This document shows positions 23,395-51,139 of a stretch of 64,000 nt of DNA, in pieces. The DNA is from Sequoia sempervirens (Eukaryota > Streptophyta > Pinopsida > Cupressales > Cupressaceae). The translations under genes were made by a program, and so were the position numbers. The notes under the pieces are model-generated. The model did not search any database. It was not told where the DNA came from and was given only the letters and a program-made list of their open reading frames with translations. The first letter of the stretch is position 1; each line of letters opens with the position of its first letter. Location: positions 154,157 through 218,156 of the forward strand of contig VDFB02262711.1 of assembly GCA_007258455.2 (NCBI GenBank). The letters run 5' to 3'.

Positions 23395-26286
23395 TAATAA
23401 CCCTAACCCTAACCTAAGCTTTATCCTACAATCATAATTCAACCCTAATCCTAACCCTAATTTAACTCTAGCTATAGGGTTTAATTAGCATTAAGATTTA
23501 ATCCTAATTCAACTCTAATAATAGGCTCAATTATGATTTGATTAGGGTTAGGTTGAACTAGGGTTAGGGTTAGGGTTAAGTTTAGGATTCTATGATAAAT
23601 CTTAGGGCTACAGTTGGGGTTAAGGGTTAAGATTGGGCTAGGGTCAGGGTTAGCATTATATGATAAATATTGGGGTTATGGTTATGACGCTTATTACAAT
23701 TAAGGTTAGGTTGGGGTTAGGGTCCAATTTGGGGTCAACTATAGTTAGGGTTAGGCTTAAGGCATTCAAATATGGTTAGGGTTATAATTATAATAAGTAT
23801 AAGAATTAGTGTTACCTTTATGGTTAGATTTCAATTAGGATTGGGGTTAGGGTGTTCAAATAAGCTTAGGGTTATAATTATGATTATTGTTAGAATTAGT
23901 GTTATAGTTAAAGTTGAAGTTTTATTAGGATTAGGGTTATGGTTTAATTAGGTTTAGGGTTATAGTTAGGGTTATAAGATAAAGCTTGGGGTTAGACTTA
24001 AGGCGAAGGTTGGGTTATGGGTTAGGGTTACCATTAAATTAAGGTTAGGGTTAGGGTTCTCAGATAAAGCTTGGGGTCAATAAGGGTTCCGGTTAGGGTT
24101 AGGGTTGAATTAGGTTTAGAGTTCAATTAGGGTTCTATGATTTAGGTTTAATTAGGGTTCAAGTTAAATTAGTCTTCAATTTCAATTAGCTTAGGGTTTA
24201 CATTCAATTAGGGTTAGAGTTAGGGTTGTATTTCAATTAAATTTAGTGTTAGGTTAGGATTAGTAGTTACGGTTTAGGATTAGGGTTCGATTGGAGTTAG
24301 GGTTAGGGTTAGGGAATTGGAGCTTAGTTAATGTTAGGGTTATATTGGGGTTAAATTAGTGATTATTAGGGTTCAATTATGGTTAGGGTTAAGGTGAGGG
24401 TTAGGATTTAATTGGGGTTAAGGTTTGATTAGGGTTAGTGTTCACTTAGTGTTATGGTTAGGGCTCAACTATAGTTATTTTAATTAGGGTTATAGTTAGT
24501 GCTAGGCTCCAAGTATTGTTAGGTTTAGGATTCAATCAGGGTTAAGTTTATGTTAGGGTTTAATTAGGGTTAAGGTTATGTTATGGTTAGGATTCTTGAT
24601 TAGAGTTTAATTATGGTTATGGTTAGGTTAGGGTTCAATTAGGGTTAGGCTTAACATTAGGGTTACATGCTATAGGTTGAGGTAAAGGTTACGATTAGGG
24701 TTGGGGAACTAGGGTTAGGACTCAACTAGGGTTAGGAACAAATAGGGTTTAGCTTAGGGTTAGGTTTCAATCAAGGCTAAAGTTTAATTAGGGTTAGGGT
24801 TAGGGTTTAATTAGGGTTAAGGTTCAATTAGGGTAAGTGTTCACTTAAGGTGGTTAGCGTTCAACTATATAACTATTTTAATTAGGGTTATATAGTTAGT
24901 GTTATGGATCAATTATGGCTAGGGTTGGAGTTAGGTTTAAGGTTAGGTTATGCTAAGGTTTCAATTAAGGTTAGTTTAATTAGGGTCATAGTTAGGGTTC
25001 ACTTATGGTTAGGGTTTCGTTTAGGGTTTAATTAAGGTTATGGTTAGTGTTAGGGTTAGGTTTAGAGTTGAAATAGAATTATGATTCAATTAGGATTCAA
25101 GGTTATGATTAAGGTTTGAGTAGGCTTATGATTAAAATTAGTGTTTAATTAAGGTTAGGGTTAGGAACAAATAGGGTTTAGGTTAAGGTTAGGGTTCAAT
25201 CAGGGCTAAAATTTAATTGGGTTAGGGTTCAATTGGGGTCAGGGTTAATATTAGGGATTAATTAGGGTTAAAGTTTGATTAGGGTAAGTTTTCACTTAGG
25301 GTTATGGTTAGGGTTCAACTATAGCTATTTTAATTAGGGTTATAATTAGTGTTAGGGTTCAATTATACAGTTAGGGTTAGGGTTCAATCAGTGTTAGAGT
25401 TATGGTTAAATTAGGGCTAGCTTTTAAGTTAGGTTAGGGTTAAGGTCTAATAAAGGTTACAATTAGTTTTTGGTTTTAATTATGGTCAAACTTAATTAGG
25501 GTTACAATTATGTTTCAATTAGGGTTAGGGTTACAATTCTAGGATAAAGCTTAGAGTTAAGGTTAGGGTTCTAGGATAAATCTTGGGTTTAGTGTTAGGG
25601 TTAGGATTGGGGTTAGGGTTACGGTTATGATTTATGTTAAGTTAGAGTTAGGCTCATGGTTGTGGTTATGATTCACTTAGGGTTAGGGTTCATTTAGGGT
25701 CAGGGTTAGAATTTTAGGATAAATATTGGGGTTAGTGTTAGGATTAGGATTAAGGTTAGGTTAAGGTTAGGATTATAGGATAAATCTTTGCATTAGTGTT
25801 AGGGTTATCGTTAAGGTTAGGTTAGGGGTAGGGTTTAATTGGGGTTAGGTTTAGTGTTCAATTAGCATTAGGGTTATGGTTCTATGATAAAGTTTGATAT
25901 CAAGTTTAATTAGGGTTAGGGTTTAATTACGGTAAAGGTTAGAATTCAATTAGGGATAAGGTTGTACGATAAAGCTTGGGGTCAAGATGAGGAAAAGATT
26001 TGGGGAGAGGGTTAGAGTTTAATTAGGGTTCAAATAGGGTTAGGGTAAGGGTTCAATTAAGGTTAGGATTATAGTTAGCTTAGGGTTGGGGTTCAGTTAG
26101 GGTTAGGGTTTAATTAGGTTAAGGGGTCAATTAGGGTTACGATTAAGATTCTAAGACAAAGCTTTGAGTCAAGGTTAGGGTTGAGATTCAATTAGGGTTA
26201 GGGCTTAATTAGGATTAGGGTATGGATTCAAATAAGGTTTAGGTTAGGATTTATTTAGGGCTTGATTTTAACTAGGGTTAGGGTTA
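23395..26286 (+). repeat. Interstitial telomere-like tract, GGGTTA strand
   Basis: After about 80 bp of CCCTAA-type sequence (23395-23475) the + strand switches to about 2.8 kb of degenerate GGGTTA repeats. The commonest perfect runs are hexameric (GGGTTAGGGTTAGGG), with frequent expanded units such as TTCAATTAGGG, TTTAATTAGGG and ATAAAGCTTGGGGT. The last of these recurs near 23981, 24065, 25531 and 25971, suggesting a higher-order unit. There is no coding content. Plant telomeres are usually TTTAGGG; here six-base spacing dominates. Confidence 0.9.
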
Positions 26287-26454
26287 CCACATAAAAGTGC
26301 ATAGGCACCTCAAGAAGGATATCCAAATTATAAACTTAATTCTATCTCTAATGATGGAGCCCTCGAGAAGGATATCCAAATTATAAACCTAATTCTACCT
26401 CTAATGATGGAACCCGAAGCATAGCCACGATCATCATTATATATCTTACCTTAA
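26287..26454 (+). repeat. Spacer with 53-bp tandem duplication between the two telomere-like blocks
   Basis: AGAAGGATATCCAAATTATAAAC.TAATTCTA.CTCTAATGATGGA starts at 26313 and again at 26366. A perfect 15-bp word from it (CTCGAGAAGGATATC, 26362) appears inverted at 27359, so the CCCTAA block lies between inverted copies. Confidence 0.75.
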
Positions 26455-27300
26455 TAATAACCCTAATCCTAATTTTATATCTTACTCAAAACTAATTCTA
26501 ATTCTACAAATAACCTTGAACATAACTATAATCCTAACCCAAATCCTAATACCAATTCTATATGTAAACCTAACCTTAACCCTAATCCCAATAATCAAAT
26601 TAATCCCAACCTTAACCCTAATTGTGATGATAACCCTACCCCAAATTCTAATTCTATGTCTAATTGTAACCCTAATATACAACCCTAAACCTAACCCTGA
26701 TTTATACCCCTAATCCTAACTCTAATACAAATTCTATCTCTAACCGTAACCATAATCCTAAGTGTACCCTTGATCCTAATTTTATCTATAATTGAAACCC
26801 TAACCCTAACCCTATCCCTATCCCTATCCCTATCCCTACCCCTACTTTTAACCTCAACCCTAATCTCTAACCCTAAATTTAACCCTAATCCATACCCTCA
26901 CCCTATTTCTAAACCTAATCCCTTTTATATATGCTAACCACAAACCTAACCCTACCCCTCATCTATAACACTAAACCTAACCGTAACAATCATCCCAATA
27001 CTAATGTAAACCCTAACCCTAACCCCAATACTAACACTTACCCCAAATTTAATCTTGCTATTATTAACACTAATCCAACCATAACCCAAATTTAACTCTA
27101 ACCCAACCCTATCTCAAATGTTAATCCCAAACATAAACTTCAACCCTAAACCTAACCCTATTGTTAAATTTAACTATATTCCTAACCTTATAATGCTAAC
27201 TCCAATCCTAACCCTAACCTTACCACAAACCCTAACCCTAACCTATTGTTAAACTTAAACCTATTGGTCGCCTTGACCCTAACCCTAACCCTAATAATTT
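26455..27300 (-). repeat. Interstitial telomere-like tract, CCCTAA strand
   Basis: About 850 bp of degenerate CCCTAA repeats on the + strand, that is GGGTTA on the minus strand, so inverted relative to the preceding block. It includes a short pure CCCTAT run (26815-26850). Open frames here are artefacts of the repeat. The tract ends about 400 bp before the predicted TATA box of the helicase gene. Confidence 0.88.
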
Positions 27301-27700
27301 TGTCTTCCATATCGTGCTGCGAATGTTACTAACATTATATATTATAAAAACACCAAGAGATATCCTTCTCGAGACATCTATTTTTTAATAAATTTTCTTA
27401 TATAAAAATATAATAAACACCTCAAAAAGATTATCTCTCAACATTTTTATATATATATATATGTTAGTTTTATAAACATTGTTGCTAAAATTTAGCAAAC
27501 ACAACAAATTAAAACAAAACTATTCTAAAACTTTTTGGGAGGAACTTCTCTAAGGAGTTGGTTTTCCATAAACAAAAAATTTCATGGAGACATAGGAGAA
27601 AATAGACTTAAATGGGAACAGGGTTACTTTTCCCTTCCAATGCTAAAGCCCCGCTCCATGGGACCACGTCCTAATTCGTATCACCTAAATAAATATCTCG
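27301..27700. other. Upstream region of the helicase gene
   Basis: No gene. It contains the inverted 15-bp word at 27359 and a diverged relative (AACACCTCAAAAAGATTATC, 27412), then more balanced sequence. ACGT cores occur at 27665 (CCACGTC) and 27702 (TTACGTGC), which plant bZIP factors commonly bind. Function here is inferred only. Confidence 0.4.
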
Positions 27701-27712
27701 TTACGTGCAGCC

Positions 27713-27719
27713 TATATAC
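27713..27719 (+). promoter_or_regulatory. Candidate TATA box of the helicase gene
   Basis: TATATAC within GCCTATATACTTCCC, about 350 bp before the start codon and about 120 bp before a good leader-intron donor. Transcription would then start near 27745. There is no transcript evidence in the sequence itself. Confidence 0.5.
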
Positions 27720-27836
27720 TTCCCTACCCTGGCGATAAAGACGAAGGGACGGCCTCGGATCTCCAACTACACACCAGCCCTTCGTATTTTTTTATTTCTT
27801 TCTGTTCACTGCTCTGCAATACAGGTCCTTCTAAAG

Positions 27837-28056
27837 GTAATGTAAATCAAATCACGCAGCGCCGCACTTTTTATTCAATTATTTTGATATATTGATCTGC
27901 AAAAGAGCTGTGGTTTCCCACTGGCTAGGGTTAGTTTTATTTTTCATTTTATTTTATTTTTCCTGCACGATATAAGGTGGAGTTGTTTTTGGCTTGGTTT
28001 TAGAGTTCATCGGTAAAGGTCTAGGGTTTTTAATGTATGAGTTTTATTGTTTGCAG
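27837..28056 (+). other. Predicted 5' UTR intron of the helicase gene
   Basis: Donor AAAG|GTAATG at 27837 and acceptor TTTGCAG at 28056, preceded by a T-rich tract. This leaves only TATTTAAG before the ATG. It holds two telo-box-like words, CTAGGGTTAG (27936) and CTAGGGTTTTT (28021). Leader introns are common in plant housekeeping genes. The call rests on splice consensus alone. Confidence 0.5.
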
Positions 28057-28064
28057 TATTTAAG

Positions 28065-44680
<16,616 letters not shown>

Positions 44681-47600
44681 GTAATTATTTTATCCTTCAT
44701 AGATTTGGTAACTTCTGGTTACATAATTTTTATAGAGAAGTACTGAGCATTTTGGTTCTTAATGAGAATGTTCCAAGGCATATAATTGTCTCTTAATTTC
44801 TCTGATTGTATGTATGATGCTGTAAATGATTATAGCTTTTTACATGTTGATTGTTGAACTTCTCATCATGGTTATATCTGTGACTAGTTTATGTGAACTG
44901 CTTTAGTTGAGCATTCAGTTGCCCACTTGATTGATTCCATTGGACAGACAATAGGCTTTTAAGTGTGGGGCTGCAGAAGGTAGGGGTGAAAATAATCTTA
45001 TGCAATCTCAATGTATTGTTTACTTTGTTCAAAAGAACCATGTTATCACTTCATGATTGACAGGCCAATTATTTCATGGTCAACAAAGTTGTGTGCTGTT
45101 GGGGTAGTTGAAGAACAGTGAAGATGGGCATAATTTTCTAAGAAAGGGGATGGGACGTTATGTCATATTTACTAAAAGATTGTTCCTCATGTCTAGTTTT
45201 GAAAAGGCGAGGGCCTCTGTTTTGTGGGGACATGTTCCCTGTATTCCTAGTGTATTTATTGCTTGGCTGCCAGGAAATGCTACCATTTTGACCAATGACG
45301 TCTGGTTGTATCCAGAATAAAAGGGAATGTCCTAATAGGTTTTCCCCATATCTTAAGCTTTTAAAACCATCGACAACTTAAGAACAGTTTCCTTGTATTT
45401 CACCAAAATAGAAAGGATGATTTATAACTAAATCCTCTTGTAATATTTTCCCTAAAACCAACCTTAATACAACAAACAACAAAAAAAAAGAAGAGCACAA
45501 GATGCAGGAACAAGAACAGTGCTCAAGATTTAGGTTTCAGTAGAAGAATGACATTATTAAGCCCGGAACAGAGTACATGCATCAGAGGAGGATAGACAAG
45601 GATTAAGAGGAATTCTTTAACCTCAATTATTCCGATTTTTATATTTCTGACTTCTCAAATATGGAAAAGAAATTTTCAAGGACAAAGATTCACTAGTCAA
45701 AACATAAACATGGGTTTTTATGCAGCTACAATCCACTTGAGGTCTATTGAGTATGAATTGAACTTGACACTATTAAATGATCAAAATTCTGATGTTTTTT
45801 GTAATGTTTTAATATTGTTCTCTAGCTGGTATTGAGAACAATGCATTACTTGTCTCTGTTTAAGGACACGTTTCTTGCTGAAACCTCTTTCGCCCATTCT
45901 TGATCTCCATTCTATTTCTCTATTCTAATTTGTCCATGTGTCTTTTCTTAGTACTCATCTTCTATCCGTCTCTTTCAGGTCAACTTTCCATATGGTACAC
46001 TTTACATCCATAATGGACAATGAGTTTGTTCTTCTTTGATGTTTTGATGTTTGTGTGCAGAATGCTCGTTGAGATACCAAATACAATAAATTCAGAGGAA
46101 TTCAGAAATTCAATGTCAAATTGCTGCATTTCTCCTCTCTTGCAATAAAAATTTCAGATATAGTCAAGTATGAGATATTACACACTTTTTGTAGAGACAT
46201 TCCTGGTTGCATGTGAATCTTTTATGTAGTACAAATCTGAACCCAAACAAAGCCTTAGTTATTTGACCAGTTATGTGTTTGGGGTTTGCATGGAGATGCT
46301 ATAATCTTAAGACTTAAACCAAACAATCTCTCTACTTGTTTGGCCAGTTTTATGGTTTCCGATCCTCATGGAGATATAATGTTAGTTACCTTGGGATTCT
46401 TTGTTAGGCAGTTTGAAGTGGGATTCTTCTTCTGACTGCACATAATGGTCATATATTTTTTTTCTGTTGGGGGCCTCTGACACAGTTGCAAAGGAGAATT
46501 TAGGAAAAGCTGAGGGCAGGAAGTCTGCTATGGAGTTTAATCTGAAAGCAAGACTAAACTGTAGGAATTTCTAATTTAGTAGAACAGCATTGTCATGATG
46601 GTGCTTGGGGCATTCACAAAAACCAAATGGCTTTACTAGTGAAGATCTCTATTTCATTCATCATCTTCCATGATTCTAATTCAATGAGAGGGATTCCAAA
46701 TTCAGGAATTGTGATCTTTGCAAGACATCCATAAGATCATCTATGAAAGTTATTGAGAATCAGTTCTTAATAGTGATTATATTAGTTGCTTTTGCATTAG
46801 AATGCATATGCCTTTTTTCATCTTTCTTAGGTGCTAACACTGTGGTGTGGCACATAGGCTAAGGCCTAACACGTACTTTGATATGGCTCCTTTTCCCCCT
46901 TTTTTCTTCACTACTGTCCTTATCTCTGTCTTCCATGAAAGAAGTTTGATAGGAAGCCTTTTGGAGTAGGATGGCACTTTGTATCCAATCAATTTGATGA
47001 GATGCCTTTCTTTGGGAAGACTTATCAACTGGAAACTCTCCAGGCCAAAGATACTTGTATACCAAACTCTAAAATTCTTCTTTTAGATGCTGTCTCAAAA
47101 GCTGCTTTCTCTTCATCTATTTTTTTCATAGTTCCACGGAGTTTCCTGATGGGGGAAGTGGGGATGGGTTTCAGGGACGGGGGGACCAAGAGCCTAAGTT
47201 TGGGAATGGTGGGGGGACAGTGGTGGGGTGGTGATAGGGCGCTGAAATACATATAGTACTTGAAAACATAGTTATAAAAAGATGTATAAGAATTATACAT
47301 CTTGTAGACAACTAGGAGTTCCCTAGATGTCTTGAGGACACCCCGACATCCTTGAAGTCCTAGTAGCATCTTGGAGACGGTGATGCTGGTGGTGGGATGG
47401 TGGCGCTGGTGGTGGGCTGTTGGGGGACATCCTCCCAAGTCCCCACGTCTCCGAGACAGGGACGTCTACGAAACGTGGGATTTTTTTGGGGGGGGGGGAC
47501 GCGTGCCTGTGGAACACTAATTTTTTTTGAAAAAAGAAGGTAGCGCTCTGTTGTTTGTCTGCTCAGCTTTGTGAAGATGCTTATATACCAAACTTTGAAA

Positions 47601-48839
47601 TTCTTCTGTCAGATGTTGTCTTAAAACCTGCTTTCCTCTTCATCTATCTATTTTTGAAAATAGGAAGGTAGCACCCTATTGATTCTCTGATCAGCTTCAC
47701 AAATGCATTTAATGAAAGCATTAACTATTCATAAATCATGCATCTTGATCATATTTGTTTTTTCTTCCTATATGTATGTGATAAGCCAACATGGGAAACA
47801 AATTACTCCACACCTCATCTAAACAGGATCCCAAATTGAATCTTAATAGACACTAATGGGATACATACACCTCATGTCCATCTTGCATCCAACCCAACTT
47901 CTATGGATTAGGGTGTGGTTGTTTGATCAAATTTAGGTGTAGTATTGCAACATGCCTATTCAAAATCAAGGTTTCTACCTTGTTTTTATGTGCAAAATGT
48001 TATTTGGGAGCATGCGTCTCTTTTGGAGTAGTATTCTTGCTTTCAATTCATAGGTTATTGGTCATGACATCCATTGTACTTGCCCAGGATTTGCGACCAA
48101 GATTGCTTCTCTACTGGTTGCAACACTGGAAACCTTCTATCACGTCCACTGTATTGAAGTTTAGTGCCATTGCTCCTTCTCCTAAAATTGTTTTGGGGAC
48201 TAGGCTGTCCCTATCCCTTCCAGGCTGATGGTACTATCCAAGGCGGCCATGTTTTGTTTTATAGAAAGGTAAAAACAGTGCTTGCGTATTTTATCAAAAT
48301 AACTTTTATGCTGAAATGGAGGTGGGGTTGCTCTAGAAGAAATTGTGGTTGTATTCTCCAGGTATTACAATCTAATACCCAAAAAATTGGCAGTTGTTAA
48401 AACTGAATTCAAATCTACTGAAATGAAAGATGGTATATAAGGCCTCTTGCCTCTGTCTATCGGTGTACTGCAACCCAATGGACCTTTAGTACTTAGTAAG
48501 GTCCACTTGTGGGGCTTTAATTTTAATCTAGAATAGGGTGCATGCAATAGGATTTTTTTGTTTTAAGTGCGTGAAGTTGGATTTTGAGAATTCTTTTTGA
48601 ATTTTGAGTTTTATTGCCCTCATTTAAGTGCAGAGTGAAGATTCATAATTTTTTTGAAGGGTTGGTTTTGTTTTGGGTTCATCTGTACAAAAACATATAA
48701 ACATCATAAATACATATTTGTAGTTACTACATAGCATCATATAATAAACAAATCCGCCATAAAAATTAAAAATACTAATTAAATATCAATTAGTCAAAGT
48801 TGAATGTCATGATAGATATTCATTGCTTAATACTAAAAT
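44681..48839 (+). other. Start of UAP56 intron 7, no gene recognised
   Basis: Donor AAAG|GTAATT is intact. The following 4.2 kb has no exon matching the missing helicase C-terminus and no transposon domain. A G-rich block lies at 47140-47510. Short open frames (for example 47923-48228) have no family resemblance. Confidence 0.55.
47140..47510 (+). repeat. G-rich, GGTGGTGG-type low-complexity block
   Basis: Runs of three to eleven G on the + strand (GGGGGACAGTGGTGGGGTGG near 47212, and an 11-G run near 47490). Several fit G-quadruplex spacing. Open frames across it (47025-47438 minus) are low-complexity Pro/His-rich and unlikely to be genes. Confidence 0.6.
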
Positions 48840-49793
48840 AATAATATCACTTATCAGCAATCAGCATCATATGGGTCTGCAAAAAGATCATTATTATTGA
48901 CATTAAATGATGTAGGTAGAGAGAAGAACCACAAGTAGTGCACACTAGCACTAAAAGTTTGATTGCTATCTAGCTCCTTCACAAATGCTACATGTTGGGA
49001 AGTGGAAGCATACAAGTTAGGGTGCTCTAGTTCTATATCCCACATCTTCTAGCCCTCTTCCTTCTTGTCATTTTGTTTGTGTGAAAGGAGGACAAGTTGA
49101 AATCTACATACATTAAGTCCTTCGCCTATTTTGATTGCAATTAGTTGTCCTCCACTTTTGTTCAAATATACATGGACTGGCAACCTATTGAAGCAATGGT
49201 AGACGTTATAAAACTTAAAATTATAAATAAAACTTCAAACTTAAAAATGTTCTTTTAAATTTTTATTTTTGATAAAAAATAACAAACTTGCGATAGAATT
49301 TTGATTGCAAGAGTTTGTAGGTGTTGGAATGCTTGTAGATGGAAGTAATACCAACTATGAGTATATTTGTTAGCTTTTCGCAAAGAGCAAAACTACTTTG
49401 ACCATTGAAGTGTACAAAATCCATAAACTCACTCATGACTACATTTTCTAGGTTAGGATTAGGGAAGAATCTATGGAACATTGTCTTCTACCCTTCATTT
49501 GTTTCCAAACCTTTGTATGTTGCAACCCTTGTTGGCATATAAAAAATCTCAACATAATAATGTTTTGGACTCAATGGAATGGCAAGATGTTGTTTAGTGG
49601 TTATTGTGTTATATCTCTCAACAACAATTTTCCGCATTTGTTTGAAGAAAGCTTCTTTCAGATCTCACTCTTTCTTATTTATGGTAGCTTTCCATCTTCT
49701 CAATCATTGAGTTAGGGCCATTATATTTTGCTCCCAAACAAGACTTATCCATGTTAGTATAATAGATCATACTCAAAATGGGATTGGTGAAAC
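48840..49793 (-). pseudogene. hAT transposase remnant B, C-terminal part
   Basis: The minus strand from 49793 down reads FTNPILSMIYYTNMDKSCLG and NSMIEKMES. It then reads VVVERYNTITTKQHLAIPLS..YY, KTMFHRFFPNPNLENVVM..F and finally KMWDIELEHPNL. These match the order of the DUF659-linked hAT family: a DMDKPCLGEVYD-like segment, the ERW..M..PLH..A..LNP..Y segment, the CF..LFPN segment and the TKMWDI tail. Frame breaks and stops are frequent. It is the continuation of the fragments at 50779-51010 and 51925-52130, separated by later insertions. Confidence 0.65.
49786..49793 (+). repeat. 8-bp target-site duplication (GGTGAAAC), left
   Basis: Identical to 50771-50778, which flanks the other end of the non-autonomous hAT. 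Eight bases is the standard hAT target duplication. Confidence 0.93.
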
Positions 49794-50164
49794 CATAGTT
49801 GAAAAACTCCCCAATTGCAAAAACTCGGCAAGCTGGAAAATACGGTACGGAAAAAACTCGGCAAAAACTCAAAAAAACTCGACAACTTAAAAAATTGCTT
49901 AAACTTCATTAACAACGCATTTTTTTTGCAAAATTCAATGATAATATGCATCCAATGAGTCAATAAAATGAGTACATGGAAGAAACAAGCTGAGTCTAGT
50001 TATATTTGATTGATTTGAAAGAAAATTAGATACAAAATCGCATCCTCATGTGGAATGCTCAATACGCTGATACTGATAGTCTGAAACAAAATGAAAATAG
50101 CAAATTGTTTTTGTAAAACTGAAGGAAAATAGTGGAGAGCACCTAGAAAATCAAATGAATTTAG

Positions 50165-50335
50165 TGGGAGTTTGAGGGCAATGCCCCCAATGGGGTCGAG
50201 GGGCAGACACCCCTTGTGGGGGTCTGGGGGCAGCGCCCCTAGTGGGGTTAAGGGGCAACGCCCCTTGCGGGGGTCTGGGGCAGTGCCCCTAGCGGGGTTG
50301 AGGGGCAGTGCCCTGGGCGCGCTCCCTGTTGTGAT
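50165..50335 (+). repeat. GC-rich tandem array of ~26-bp palindromic units
   Basis: About five units of the form GGGGTC(T/G)(G/A)GGGGCAGCGCCCCTAG, each containing a GGGGCA(G/A)(C/T)GCCCC hairpin. Composition contrasts sharply with the AT-rich host element, so it was probably acquired. A 86-codon Gly/Pro/Arg-rich open frame here is an artefact. Confidence 0.8.
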
Positions 50336-50605
50336 ACAGGGTGGGGACGAAGGGCGGAGCCCCCGCCACCAAGCCCAAATTAAGACCTCCAAAACCACAC
50401 AAACCTTCATGGTGTACATCATTTTGCATTAACAATAAAACCCAAATTAAGACCATCAAAGCCACACAAACCTTCATGGAACACATCATTTTAGTGTTTT
50501 TTCTGAAGCAGAGCACGCAAATGAATGAAAAAAATAACTCAAAATGCCTTTTTAGCTGGCTGCCTAGGCGTTTTCTAGATTGCGCAGGTTTTTTACAGAA
50601 ACTAG

Positions 50606-50670
50606 CCGTACTTTTTGGAAAAACTTGCCAAACTTGCCAAAAGTATGACAAGTTTTTCCAAAAAGTACGG
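50606..50670. other. Perfect 22-bp inverted repeat, 21-nt loop
   Basis: CCGTACTTTTTGG... (50606-50627) is exactly complementary to 50649-50670, with 21 bases between. RNA from either strand would fold into a hairpin of miRNA-precursor size. Expression is unknown. Confidence 0.9.
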
Positions 50671-50770
50671 TGAGTTTTTCTGGCGTACAATTGCACCAAA
50701 AACTCAGGAGTGAAAAAAACTCATGAGTTTTTCTTCACTCGACGAGTTTTTGGCGAGTGTTGCAACTATG

Positions 50771-50778
50771 GGTGAAAC
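50771..50778 (+). repeat. 8-bp target-site duplication (GGTGAAAC), right
   Basis: Right-hand copy of the duplication at 49786-49793. Confidence 0.93.
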
Positions 50779-51010
50779 TAATAAGAATTCCACATGATCC
50801 CACCAAATATCCTGCAGGATCACTCGCTTAATATTTGTTGCCCTCTTAGTGTTGGATTGCTTCCATATGGATGAAACTTGGTAAAGGCCATGCTAGAAAG
50901 TGCCTCTTGAACCTTCACAAGCTGTCTCAAAACAATTATCTTGGAGGCAAGGCAAACTGGATCCTAACAACATGTTATAAATTTCAAAACAAAGAAAAAA
51001 CCATACTGAA
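50779..51010 (-). pseudogene. hAT transposase remnant B, middle part
   Basis: The minus strand reads KIIVLRQLVKVQEALSSMAF and YGSNPTLRG..ILSE, then (after a frame shift) AGYLVGSCGILISF up to the insertion site of the non-autonomous hAT. The order and texture fit the region of hAT transposases between DUF659 and the ERW segment. Decayed. Confidence 0.5.
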
Positions 51011-51139
51011 ATTTTATAAAATAAATTATTCAAGTGACACATAATTTTTGTATTGTTTCATTTGCTTTTCATAGCTCCAATTTCGAGAATATTTTGAATA
51101 TGCTTTGCGACATGTAGAGGTTGGTGATGAAAATTTGGA

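Larger units (their letters stand above)
49794..50770. mobile_element. Non-autonomous hAT (family A), 977 bp
   Basis: Ends: CATAGTTGAAAAACTCC on the left and, read inward on the other strand, CATAGTTGCAACACTCG on the right. It is flanked by perfect GGTGAAAC duplications. The left 330 bp match the left end of the 3.8-kb element at 53108, and the right part shares GAAGCAGAGCA..TGAATGAAAAAA-type sequence with that element's other end. It encodes no transposase and would need one in trans. It sits inside the hAT-B transposase: removing it and one duplication copy restores a continuous reading across ISFTNPILSM. Interior: a GC-rich tandem array, a 67-bp tandem duplication (50374 and 50441) and a perfect 22-bp hairpin. 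Confidence 0.9.

Noticed and set aside
26482..26713. Open frames on both strands in the telomere-like tract
   Set aside because: Ile/Arg/Thr- and Pro/Leu/Thr-repetitive translations are direct products of the CCCTAA repeat.
47002..47438. Pro/His-rich open frames in the G-rich block
   Set aside because: Low-complexity composition on both strands explains the lack of stops.
50172..50432. Gly/Arg/Pro-rich 86-codon frame
   Set aside because: It is produced by the GC-rich tandem array inside the non-autonomous hAT.
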